DNA from: Prevotellaceae bacterium UBA7028
Lineage (GTDB): Bacteria; Bacteroidota; Bacteroidia; Bacteroidales; Bacteroidaceae
Direction of reading: 5' to 3'
DNA: 12,147 nt
Assembly (NCBI GenBank): GCA_002494215.1
Contig: DLBF01000134.1
Span: 1-12,147 of the forward strand
The position numbers were made by a program, and so were the translations under genes. Positions 1 to 4,811 of the stretch are shown piece by piece. Each line of letters begins with the position of its first letter. Position 1 is the stretch's first letter. A model generated the notes under the pieces. It made no database searches. It was not told where the DNA came from and worked only from the letters and a program-made list of their open reading frames with translations.

Positions 1-1322
1 CCTTTAATAATTGCAGCCTCCCATAGATAGCGCCCAATAGTACCAGCGATATTGCCACCGCCGATTTCTAAAGGTGCCCACTCGGCATTTTCAGCAAGCC
101 TTTTATCATCTGCATCCGCCTGTTCTTGCCAGTCGGTCCAAGTCATATAAGAATCACGGACCCTCTTATAATCATCGAAATTAGCGTGGAAAAGGATTCT
201 CGCAACAGCATCAGAGGAGTCCATATTCTGGATTTCTGGTTGCAAAGTAGTATTAGGATACATGCCCTCCAACTGTTCAATTCTGATACGGCCTTTTGAA
301 GCTAAGTCTCTGTCGTCCGCATCTTCCTTAGAAGTACGTGAAAGAATAAGGACAAAAGCCTTATCTTCTGGGGATAATTCTTCCCATTTCTTACCCCAAA
401 GCTCTTGGAGTTTCTGAGAGAATTGTAGGTCATTAGTAATGCTATTATTAGTGAACGCTTTTACTGGAATATTGAACTTCTTTTGGTCACTGTCTACCAA
501 GCTAGCCTTATCGGTGTTGCCAAACAGAGTCCTAAATGTCCCCTCTGGGAGTTTAGCCATCTGGTTAATAGCGGCATCTTTACCTTGGGAAAGACGGTCC
601 AAAAAGTCAAAGCCATATTTCGGAGAACCGCCACCAGCAGACAAAACCAAGTACATGGTCCTATCATATGGGTCACTAGACTGTGCTGATTTCTTAAAAG
701 CTTGGTACCTGTCGTCTGCGTTATAAGCTTCTCTCCAATAATTTGACCATTCCTTAGGGGTTTTAGCAACAACATTTCCGTCTTTATCTCTACCCTTAAT
801 CTTGTTTGAAGATTTCATTGGGTTAGTGCTACGGACAGTCTGCATAGCATACTGATAGTCGTTTAACTCATCGAGAGCCCAGCCGATAGTATTCTTGACT
901 GCAGCTTCCTGGAAGTTGTTTTGGATTTCTTCATTCAACTTGTCAATTGCATACTGCACATTTGGGCTACTCAAGTCAGCGCCCTTTAACGATTGAAGCT
1001 CCTTATTGAGCTGTTGGTAGTAAGTAGAATCCAGGACAGCCTGTGGAGCCGTTACAGTAATTTTGCCATTAGAAATACCGACCTTTGGGGCCTGTGAATA
1101 TGCAGCAGAATAAGCTTTTTTAGAAGCAAGTGCGTATGGGTCATAACTACCAGTTCTCTCCGCTTCAGACTGTGCGACCGCCTCAGCAACACGTGGGTTG
1201 TTGCCAATATAGACGATTGGGGTATTAGTGTAATTATGGAACTGATATGTGTTTGCACCAGATACTCGAGTATTAGGATTGCTGTTTAGAGAAAAATCTT
1301 GCAGCTCTGTATTATTGTTCAT
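1..1322 (-). CDS. Large virion protein, probably internal/ejection protein (3' end outside window)
   Basis: An open reading frame of 440 codons starts at the ATG at 1322-1320 and runs off the left edge without a stop. The start is supported by an AGGAGG Shine-Dalgarno about 10 nt upstream and lies 23 nt after the previous gene, so the two are probably co-transcribed. The visible part is hydrophilic and rich in Asn, Gln, Asp and Ala, with helical, charged stretches such as LNKELQSLKG. It ends near a glycine-rich segment (EIGGGNIAGTIGRYLWEAA) that could be amphipathic. No enzymatic motif, signal peptide or clear membrane helix is seen. Position downstream of the head and lysis genes, with a smaller Gln/Asn-rich partner just before it, fits an internal virion (DNA ejection) or other large structural protein of a short-tailed phage. 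A tail protein is the alternative. The coding call is firm; the function is inferred from context only. Confidence 0.8.
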   Translation of the reverse strand, partial: MNNNTELQDFSLNSNPNTRVSGANTYQFHNYTNTPIVYIGNNPRVAEAVAQSEAERTGSYDPYALASKKAYSAAYSQAPKVGISNGKITVTAPQAVLDSTYYQQLNKELQSLKGADLSSPNVQYAIDKLNEEIQNNFQEAAVKNTIGWALDELNDYQYAMQTVRSTNPMKSSNKIKGRDKDGNVVAKTPKEWSNYWREAYNADDRYQAFKKSAQSSDPYDRTMYLVLSAGGGSPKYGFDFLDRLSQGKDAAINQMAKLPEGTFRTLFGNTDKASLVDSDQKKFNIPVKAFTNNSITNDLQFSQKLQELWGKKWEELSPEDKAFVLILSRTSKEDADDRDLASKGRIRIEQLEGMYPNTTLQPEIQNMDSSDAVARILFHANFDDYKRVRDSYMTWTDWQEQADADDKRLAENAEWAPLEIGGGNIAGTIGRYLWEAAIIK

Positions 1323-1345
1323 TGTGCTGTTGCCTCCTTATACTA

Positions 1346-1981
1346 CTATTGACTGAGACCTGATGGGTTCCTCTTTAACGCCTGGTTCATCAAATATTTA
1401 CTAGCTCTATCGTACCAAGCGTCATCGGTCTCTCCAGGATTTCTTTTAACCATATACAAACCGTAGGTAGCCACATCATCGCCAATCCTCATATCTTTCC
1501 AGATTTCGGACTGTTCTCCATCACCACCTGCGACAGGTATTACCTCGCCATCCCAGCTGGAGTTGTTATTGTTGTCATTATTACCACCAGTGCCACCAGT
1601 ACCGCCAGTACCGTTAGCCCTTGCACGAGCACGACTCTGGGCCTTTCTATAAGCCTGCTTGTATTGATTCTGCAATTGTGAGTTATAGTTAGTCATTACA
1701 TCATTAAGAGCCTGTGCCTGAGCTGCAGCTTTTAATGTCCCAACCATTTCGCCAACCTGTGGAGTCTGGTATCGAGAAGTAAAATATGACTCGCCACCAC
1801 CAAGGCCACCGAGATTTGATGGGACTTCAGTGCCGAGGTTATAAGTCTGCTCAGCAATCTGTGCATTGTTCTGGTTCTGAGTATTTCTAAGGTTATTAAT
1901 GAAGGCCTCTTGTTCTCCAGAAGAGAGCGTAGGGTTTAGGTAAGCCCTGTCTTCAAATTCATAAAATTCATCACTGTTCAT
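1346..1981 (-). CDS. Putative internal virion protein, Gln/Asn-rich (211 aa)
   Basis: The chosen start, ATG at 1981-1979, gives MNSDEFYEF. An upstream in-frame extension to 2080 crosses a terminator hairpin and a promoter and is rejected. The N-terminal two thirds are Gln/Asn/Ala-rich and helical (residues about 20-120), then a basic patch (RKAQSRARARA), a low-complexity GTGGTGGTGG/Asn linker (about 123-143) and a compact acidic-aromatic C-terminus (about 145-211). No catalytic motif is seen. A promoter with a TGCCATAAT extended -10 ends 10 nt before the ATG and there is no good Shine-Dalgarno. The next gene begins 23 nt after the stop. Composition and its pairing with a large downstream partner resemble internal virion or ejection proteins of podovirus-like phages. 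This is an inference; no family is recognised with certainty. Confidence 0.75.
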   Translation of the reverse strand: MNSDEFYEFEDRAYLNPTLSSGEQEAFINNLRNTQNQNNAQIAEQTYNLGTEVPSNLGGLGGGESYFTSRYQTPQVGEMVGTLKAAAQAQALNDVMTNYNSQLQNQYKQAYRKAQSRARARANGTGGTGGTGGNNDNNNNSSWDGEVIPVAGGDGEQSEIWKDMRIGDDVATYGLYMVKRNPGETDDAWYDRASKYLMNQALKRNPSGLSQ

Positions 1982-1991
1982 CTTACTTTTT

Positions 1992-2000
1992 ATTATGGCA
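1992..2000 (-). promoter_or_regulatory. Extended -10 promoter for the 211-aa virion gene
   Basis: Minus-strand TG-C-CATAAT lies 10 nt before the ATG. It is part of a 16-nt block (1988-2003) identical to the block before the portal gene (11028-11043). It follows directly after the terminator of the upstream small RNA. Confidence 0.55.
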
Positions 2001-2017
2001 CAAGTTCCAATAAAAAC

Positions 2018-2057
2018 AAAAAACTCCCCTGCAAAGATTGGTGAGGCGGCAGGGGAG
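2018..2057 (-). terminator. Intrinsic terminator of RNA unit D
   Basis: Nine-base-pair GC-rich stem 2024-2032/2049-2057 followed on the minus strand by TTTTTT (2023-2018). Confidence 0.75.
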
Positions 2058-2102
2058 AGTAAAAGAAGGTTGTGAGGCAAGGCGGCAACCAGACGACCTC
2101 AC
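2018..2102 (-). ncRNA. Small structured RNA unit D with intrinsic terminator
   Basis: A TATAAT -10 (2114-2109) predicts transcription starting near 2102, exactly where a GTGAGG/CCTCAC stem begins (2097-2102 with 2072-2077). A second GTGAGG copy at 2041-2046 could pair with the same CCTCAC, giving an alternative fold. The unit ends in a strong terminator, a 9-bp GCAGGGGAG/CTCCCCTGC stem (2024-2032 with 2049-2057) followed by six U. There is no convincing ORF. It could instead be a leader element for the downstream gene, but the terminator argues for a separate short transcript of about 85 nt. Confidence 0.5.
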
Positions 2103-2108
2103 GCTTTT

Positions 2109-2114
2109 ATTATA
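2109..2114 (-). promoter_or_regulatory. -10 box of RNA unit D
   Basis: Perfect TATAAT on the minus strand, directly after the U-rich end of the preceding RNA unit; no obvious -35. Confidence 0.45.
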
Positions 2115-2115
2115 A

Positions 2116-2194
2116 AGAAAGAGAACCCACTTCGTTAGAAAATGGGTTCTGAACAACTAAACACGTAACCCTGAACTGGAGAACTTGGTTACGC
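2116..2194 (-). ncRNA. Small structured RNA unit C
   Basis: A TGTTATACT extended -10 (2209-2201) predicts a start near 2194, again at the foot of a hairpin. A 7-bp CGTAACC/GGTTACG stem is followed by a linker and an 8-bp AGAACCCA/TGGGTTCT hairpin (2122-2129 with 2143-2150), then a weak U-tract (CTTTCTTT). The predicted transcript is about 79 nt with no ORF of note. Because its terminator U-tract is interrupted, some read-through into unit D is plausible. Confidence 0.5.
2122..2150 (-). terminator. Probable terminator of RNA unit C
   Basis: Eight-base-pair perfect stem with a 13-nt loop followed by CTTTCTTT on the minus strand; the U-tract is imperfect. Confidence 0.5.
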
Positions 2195-2200
2195 ACTTTA

Positions 2201-2209
2201 AGTATAACA
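2201..2209 (-). promoter_or_regulatory. Extended -10 promoter of RNA unit C
   Basis: TG-T-TATACT on the minus strand. Confidence 0.5.
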
Positions 2210-2221
2210 TCACCTAAGCCT

Positions 2222-2273
2222 CTTGCCAACAATTCTCGGTTCCATATCAGATTCAATACCGTGTTGGCAAGAT
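2222..2273 (-). ncRNA. Small structured RNA unit B (long hairpin)
   Basis: A TGTTATAAT extended -10 (2288-2280) predicts a start near 2273, next to a perfect 10-bp stem CTTGCCAACA/TGTTGGCAAG (2262-2271 with 2222-2231). An inner CGGT/ACCG stem caps it. There is no U-tract after the stem, so the transcript may continue into unit C. The element could also be an operator-like inverted repeat, but its position just after the promoter start favours an RNA. Confidence 0.45.
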
Positions 2274-2279
2274 TATTAA

Positions 2280-2288
2280 ATTATAACA
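2280..2288 (-). promoter_or_regulatory. Extended -10 promoter of RNA unit B
   Basis: TG-T-TATAAT on the minus strand, directly after the terminator of unit A. Confidence 0.5.
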
Positions 2289-2289
2289 C

Positions 2290-2319
2290 AAAAAGTGAGG
2301 ATATTTTTCCTCACTTTTT
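2290..2319. terminator. Bidirectional intrinsic terminator
   Basis: Perfect 12-bp stem AAAAAGTGAGGA/TCCTCACTTTTT with a 6-nt loop, ending in a U-run in either direction. On the minus strand it ends RNA unit A. Confidence 0.75.
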
Positions 2320-2423
2320 CCTCGTGTTATCGTATCGAGCCTAACGTTATCCACTTCGCTGGATAAATCTCATAGACATCACTGCTGGGTTCTGCCGCTA
2401 GTTCACAGGACCCCAACTCCGTC
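2290..2423 (-). ncRNA. Small structured RNA unit A (about 135 nt)
   Basis: A TGTTACAAT extended -10 (2438-2430), starting 4 bases after the holin stop, predicts a start near 2423. Visible helices are an imperfect stem of about 10 bp between 2406-2417 and 2384-2394 (one bulge, one mismatch), a perfect 7-bp TTATCCA/TGGATAA hairpin with a 6-nt loop (2347-2353 with 2360-2366), and a 12-bp terminator. A 10-codon ORF inside has no convincing ribosome binding site. This is the most elaborate RNA of the array and is not matched to any family I recognise. Confidence 0.5.
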
Positions 2424-2429
2424 ACAGCA

Positions 2430-2438
2430 ATTGTAACA
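2430..2438 (-). promoter_or_regulatory. Extended -10 promoter of RNA unit A
   Basis: TG-T-TACAAT on the minus strand, beginning 4 bases after the holin stop codon. Confidence 0.5.
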
Positions 2439-2441
2439 CGC

Positions 2442-2687
2442 CTATTTGTTCTTGCCAATGTTTTGAGCAATCGTGACAAAGCCCGATGCTGCGAAGCCGA
2501 AGACTACACCTGCTAGGAAGTTGGTGCCCATATACATAGCACCAAAACCGCCTACAAGACCTGCTAGGACAATTGTGACAACAGCACGCCAGTCTTTATC
2601 AAATGCACGTTTGACAAGCTCTACAACGCCTGCTACGAGACCAGTAAGGACTGCTGCAGCAAGTCCAGTAATACCTAATACTTCCAT
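2442..2687 (-). CDS. Holin-like membrane protein (81 aa)
   Basis: A small, very hydrophobic protein with three likely membrane helices (about residues 4-25, 35-52 and 56-75), a positively charged loop (KRAFDKDWR, 26-34) and a basic end (GKNK). Size, topology and position right after an endolysin are typical of phage holins, which open the cytoplasmic membrane to let endolysin reach peptidoglycan. Its ATG overlaps the stop of the amidase gene by one base (TAATG), indicating translational coupling, and an AAAGGA ribosome binding site lies inside the end of the amidase gene. It ends in TAG. The assignment is by topology and neighbourhood; no holin family is named with certainty. Confidence 0.78.
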   Translation of the reverse strand: MEVLGITGLAAAVLTGLVAGVVELVKRAFDKDWRAVVTIVLAGLVGGFGAMYMGTNFLAGVVFGFAASGFVTIAQNIGKNK

Positions 2688-3622
2688 TATTTATCCTTTC
2701 CTTTTCCTATCCATCCGAATAAGAAGTTGATTAAATCTTTGATAAACTTCACGAACCAGTTTGGCACATCTTCTCCTGGGTCTGGTTCTGGGGTTGGTTC
2801 AGGAGTTGGTTCAGGTTCAGGAGTTGGTTCTGGCGTTGGCTCTGGTTCTGGGGCTGGGATTGGCTCAAGAGCAGAGAGAAGAACACCATTGTTAGCATTG
2901 TGCTCTTTAGAATACTGTGTGCGAACATACTTGCCGTCAGACGTCTTCTGGACGTAAGTGAATTCTTCTCCAGCCGAGAGGCCCTTAACGACGGCACCAG
3001 TAACAACATTAACTAGGTTAGTGCCACCAGCCTTAACACGCATCGTGGTTGTCTCTGTATCGACCCAAGTTACGGTTGGCTTTGGTGGGTAGTTGATAGC
3101 GTTAGCCTTATCACAAAGCTCTTGCAAACGTGCATATAAGTAATTGCCTGGGCAATTTGTTGCATACCAATCACGATGGCCAGTGATAGGAGCACAATCT
3201 TCTGGTGGGTTGATATATAACTTTGGCAAGCCATTGCGCTTGGCAATATCTGCAACCAATTTCACAAGAGTATTAAAGCTCTCCTCGCTTACTGGGTAAT
3301 CGCCGCCGACAGCAGAGTTACTAACCTCAATACCAATTGTGTGAACGTTGCCCCACCAAATGCCACAGTGCCAGGCGGTACAACTCTCGTCAACATAACC
3401 GTGGATTTCTTTGCCACTAACACCATAGTGGGCAGAACCACCACGAGAACCGCTAACGAACATATTGTCCATTACGTTGATGTCAGTACCTGCTTGGTGG
3501 TGAATAACAATGCCAAGGACTTTGCCAGTAGGGTAGCCGTCCCCACTAATGTAAGGGCGCCCCTGGGTGTATACTGCTCCACTACACCCGACCCATTTTG
3601 TTACTAGGGGACTAACTGCCAT
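2687..3622 (-). CDS. Endolysin: N-acetylmuramoyl-L-alanine amidase (Amidase_2/PGRP type) with C-terminal hydrophobic tail
   Basis: This 311-aa protein cuts the bond between N-acetylmuramic acid and L-alanine in peptidoglycan. Residues about 20-175 form a zinc amidase domain of the T7 lysozyme/PGRP type. Expected zinc ligands are His41 (IVIHHQAG), His149 (GHRDW) and Cys157 (TNCPGN), with a conserved GIEVSN around Glu99. Residues about 185-253 resemble a bacterial SH3-like wall-binding domain (MRVKAGGTN...GVLLSALE). A Pro-Glu-Thr repeat linker follows (254-283), then a hydrophobic/amphipathic tail (VPNWFVKFIKDLINFLFGW) and a basic end. The start is supported by AAAGGA 7 nt upstream and overlaps the end of a 39-aa ORF. 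The holin starts at its stop codon. The proline-rich tether plus hydrophobic tail is unusual for a soluble endolysin and could hold it at a membrane. Confidence 0.92.
   Translation of the reverse strand: MAVSPLVTKWVGCSGAVYTQGRPYISGDGYPTGKVLGIVIHHQAGTDINVMDNMFVSGSRGGSAHYGVSGKEIHGYVDESCTAWHCGIWWGNVHTIGIEVSNSAVGGDYPVSEESFNTLVKLVADIAKRNGLPKLYINPPEDCAPITGHRDWYATNCPGNYLYARLQELCDKANAINYPPKPTVTWVDTETTTMRVKAGGTNLVNVVTGAVVKGLSAGEEFTYVQKTSDGKYVRTQYSKEHNANNGVLLSALEPIPAPEPEPTPEPTPEPEPTPEPTPEPDPGEDVPNWFVKFIKDLINFLFGWIGKGKDK
2757..2863 (-). repeat. Pro-Glu-Thr coding repeat in the endolysin linker
   Basis: Short direct repeats (units around GGTTCAGGAGTT on the plus strand) encode PEPTPEPTPEPEP. The opposite strand reads as Gly-Ser-Val repeats, which explains a spurious plus-strand ORF here. 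Confidence 0.7.
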
Positions 3623-3731
3623 TGTTAGGTCCTTTCAAGCCTTTCGGAAGGCTACCAATCTTACCTGGGCCCATATCTGCAATGTCGCCGAAACCTTTTT
3701 TCTCGGCTCGTTTTCTTGCGAACTTTCCCAT
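3612..3731 (-). CDS. Small basic protein of unknown function (39 aa), first gene of the lysis operon
   Basis: A short ORF begins MGKFARKRAEKKG and ends in TAG. Its ribosome binding site is the best in the window (AAAGGAGG, about 4 nt before the ATG). Its last codons overlap the start of the endolysin gene by 11 bases in a different frame, so translation of the two is probably coupled. The N-terminus is very basic and the rest is Gly/Pro-rich with no membrane segment. It sits 38 bases from the divergent 131-aa gene. It could be a small regulator of lysis timing, a virion component, or simply a coupling leader ORF. The ribosome binding site and overlap support real translation; function is unknown. 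Confidence 0.6.
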   Translation of the reverse strand: MGKFARKRAEKKGFGDIADMGPGKIGSLPKGLKGPNNGS

Positions 3732-3749
3732 TTCTCCTCCTTTAATTTA

Positions 3750-3770
3750 TGTTATATAATTTAATTATAT
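3750..3770. promoter_or_regulatory. Divergent promoter for the lysis operon (-) and the 131-aa gene (+)
   Basis: An AT-rich near-palindrome holds a TATAAT on each strand, at 3755-3760 (+) and 3769-3764 (-). The plus -10 ends 8 nt before the ATG of the 131-aa gene, leaving almost no leader. The minus -10 gives a short leader containing AAAGGAGG. The overlapping -10 boxes make simultaneous firing in both directions unlikely. Confidence 0.55.
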
Positions 3771-4164
3771 GGCAGAAGACAAGCAAGATGAGAAATATCA
3801 GACCCTCAATACCTCGGACCATATCCGAGTCATATCCGAGCTTGAGCATATTTACTCTCATGCAATGAGAAGCAAACAGGTCGCCTGGGGAACTGACGAT
3901 GAGGTGTTTTACCAGGTTATCGCCAACAAAGCTAAGGCCTTGAGACGCAAATATATGCGCACCTACTTCCCAGACTGCGATGACAAGCTCTGGTGTCTCG
4001 GAAAAGCCTCTGCCTCTCTCCGCCAGGTTATCTACGAGGCAGACGAAGGCAACACTGAACTGCTAAAAGATGCAGACGATATTGTCGACAGTATCTGGGG
4101 AAAAATCTCTGGCAAAGACCTTTCTGACTGTGAAGCTTGTCGCTCAGACAAAAATGAGTCATAA
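3769..4164 (+). CDS. Hypothetical protein (131 aa)
   Basis: An acidic, mostly helical protein with no signal peptide or membrane segment. It has Cys at about residues 70, 76, 121 and 124; the last two form a CEAC near the C-terminus, which with the earlier pair could bind metal, but spacing does not match a known finger. Helical segments are about 18-35, 44-66, 76-91 and 97-114. There is no Shine-Dalgarno. A TATAAT ends 8 nt before the ATG, so the mRNA is probably leaderless or nearly so. It opens the plus-strand island between the lysis and head modules, and its final codons overlap the -10 of a small RNA. I do not recognise a family. Confidence 0.7.
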   Translation: MAEDKQDEKYQTLNTSDHIRVISELEHIYSHAMRSKQVAWGTDDEVFYQVIANKAKALRRKYMRTYFPDCDDKLWCLGKASASLRQVIYEADEGNTELLKDADDIVDSIWGKISGKDLSDCEACRSDKNES

Positions 4165-4165
4165 T
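4160..4165 (+). promoter_or_regulatory. -10 box of the tRNA-like RNA
   Basis: CATAAT overlapping the last sense codon and stop of the preceding gene; predicted start near 4172. Weaker than the other boxes (no TG at the right spacing). Confidence 0.35.
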
Positions 4166-4171
4166 AAAACC

Positions 4172-4322
4172 AGGCAGGCACGGAATGTGACTGAGTGGCT
4201 TAAAGTTGAGGCATTTGCCGAGAATACGCCAGTGTCGTAAGGCGTTGTCAACGTATCCGTGGGCTCGAATCCCACCATTCCCATGTTTGTTTAGAGGCTA
4301 TCATCTGATAGTCTCGTTTTTT
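4172..4322 (+). ncRNA. tRNA-like small RNA with its own terminator
   Basis: Residues 4182-4187 (GGAATG) pair with 4276-4281 (CATTCC) as an acceptor-like stem. TG then a D-arm ACT-GAGTGGCTTAA-AGT (4190-4206) follows, very like that of class II (Ser/Leu) tRNAs. A T-arm GTGGG-CTCGAAT-CCCAC (4259-4275) abuts the acceptor stem. Between D- and T-arms are 52 nt instead of the usual 31-40. They hold a GGC/GCC hairpin, an ACGCC/GGCGT stem with a 10-nt loop (4226-4245) and a possible GCGTT/AACGT arm, but no standard 7-nt anticodon loop. Position 1:72 would be a C-C mismatch and no CCA in the right register follows. An intrinsic terminator ends the transcript. It could be a degenerate tRNA, a tRNA with an insertion, or a tRNA mimic. 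Confidence 0.5.
4293..4322 (+). terminator. Intrinsic terminator of the tRNA-like RNA
   Basis: GAGGCTATCA/TGATAGTCTC stem (one G-U pair) followed by G and TTTTTT (4317-4322). Confidence 0.75.
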
Positions 4323-4323
4323 A

Positions 4324-4332
4324 TGGTATAAT
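4324..4332 (+). promoter_or_regulatory. Extended -10 promoter of small RNA 2
   Basis: TG-G-TATAAT, starting only two bases after the U-run of the preceding terminator. Confidence 0.6.
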
Positions 4333-4338
4333 AGTACT

Positions 4339-4418
4339 AATAGAAAAAGTTGCTTATAGCATTTTCTATATCCCTGCGCGTCTACTTGAATCTTGAAACT
4401 TAGTAGACGTGCTTTTTT
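4339..4418 (+). ncRNA. Small two-hairpin RNA (about 80 nt)
   Basis: Predicted start near 4339. The first hairpin is TAGAAAA/TTTTCTA (4341-4347 with 4362-4368) with an inner TGC-TTATA-GCA. The second is an 11-bp terminator stem GCGCGTCTACT/AGTAGACGTGC (4376-4386 with 4402-4412) followed by six U. No ORF. Being flanked by its own promoter and terminator makes it a self-contained RNA gene. Target and role are unknown. Confidence 0.55.
4376..4418 (+). terminator. Intrinsic terminator of small RNA 2
   Basis: Eleven-pair stem (one G-U) with a 15-nt loop and TTTTTT at 4413-4418. Confidence 0.75.
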
Positions 4419-4426
4419 GTTATAAT
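4418..4426 (+). promoter_or_regulatory. Extended -10 promoter of the minimal hairpin RNA
   Basis: TG-T-TATAAT whose first T is the last base of the preceding terminator U-run. Confidence 0.6.
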
Positions 4427-4432
4427 AAAAGT

Positions 4433-4476
4433 GCACAGGAGGGTTTAATGTTTGGTTATCTCCTGTGCTTCTTTTG
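4433..4476 (+). ncRNA. Minimal hairpin RNA or attenuator (about 44 nt)
   Basis: The predicted start (4433) is the first base of a perfect 9-bp stem GCACAGGAG/CTCCTGTGC (4433-4441 with 4460-4468) followed by TTCTTTT. The transcript would be little more than a terminator hairpin. The 5' arm carries a perfect Shine-Dalgarno and the loop carries an ATG, which opens a 15-codon ORF (4448-4495, MFGYLLCFFCATITT). This arrangement could be an attenuator upstream of the 93-aa gene in which ribosome binding competes with the terminator. A simple decoy or stand-alone short RNA is also possible. Confidence 0.45.
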
Positions 4477-4495
4477 TGCTACAATCACAACATAG
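4448..4495 (+). CDS. Possible 15-aa leader peptide
   Basis: ATG preceded by AGGAGGG at good spacing, 15 codons, stop TAG. The ORF spans the 3' arm and U-run of the terminator hairpin, and its ribosome binding site is locked in the 5' arm. The peptide is hydrophobic and Cys/Phe-rich. The sequence alone does not show that it is translated. Confidence 0.3.
   Translation: MFGYLLCFFCATITT
4477..4485 (+). promoter_or_regulatory. Extended -10 promoter of the 93-aa gene
   Basis: TG-C-TACAAT; predicted start near 4492 gives a leader of about 37 nt. Confidence 0.5.
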
Positions 4496-4528
4496 GGTGG
4501 CGCACATTATTGGAAAGGTGGTGAGCTT

Positions 4529-4810
4529 ATGGTCAATTTTGACATTATCACAGTTGAGGCTGATTCCGATTTCAAGGAACAGCTCGCTAGACATCTCCAT
4601 CCTGCTGTTCGACTTCTTATCAAGCTGAATCGCTCTGACCGTTGGATTCAGGTCAATCTGGATACCTCAAGAATCGAGAACCGTTGCTGGGAATTCAGCG
4701 GAATCCTGTCACGCACTGTCTATCTCAATCAGACAACATTCCATCAGGAATCCGAAATCAGAGGCACATACGATTTCAGTCATGGACGCGGAACACTCAC
4801 TATTCTTTGA
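4529..4810 (+). CDS. Hypothetical protein (93 aa)
   Basis: A small soluble protein beginning MVNFDIITVEAD and ending TLTIL. The N-terminal half is helical with a hydrophobic core (HLHPAVRLLIKLNR). The C-terminal half is rich in alternating polar and hydrophobic residues suggestive of a beta sheet (GILSRTVYLNQTTFHQ, GTYDFSHGRGTLTIL). An AAAGGTGGTGA ribosome binding site precedes the ATG, in contrast to its leaderless-type neighbours. A dedicated extended -10 promoter and a three-hairpin 3' end ending in a strong terminator make it a single-gene unit. Small, independently expressed phage proteins of this kind are often host-interaction or counter-defence factors, but nothing in the sequence identifies its function. 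Confidence 0.65.
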   Translation: MVNFDIITVEADSDFKEQLARHLHPAVRLLIKLNRSDRWIQVNLDTSRIENRCWEFSGILSRTVYLNQTTFHQESEIRGTYDFSHGRGTLTIL

Positions 4811-4811
4811 C

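Noticed and set aside
494..775. ORFs on both strands within 439-775 and 1052-1258
   Set aside because: They lie inside the continuous 440-codon minus-strand frame that runs off the left edge, have no ribosome binding site and have unnatural composition.
1982..2080. N-terminal extension of the 211-aa virion protein to 2080
   Set aside because: The extension would cross a strong terminator hairpin, its U-run and the gene's promoter; the peptide there is not protein-like.
2727..2957. Plus-strand Gly-Ser-Val repeat ORF
   Set aside because: It is the reverse reading of the Pro-Glu-Thr linker repeats of the endolysin.
4182..4283. Ordinary tRNA-Ser or tRNA-Leu
   Set aside because: D- and T-arms fit, but no 5-bp anticodon stem with a 7-nt U33 loop can be drawn and the D-to-T spacing is too long; kept as tRNA-like only.
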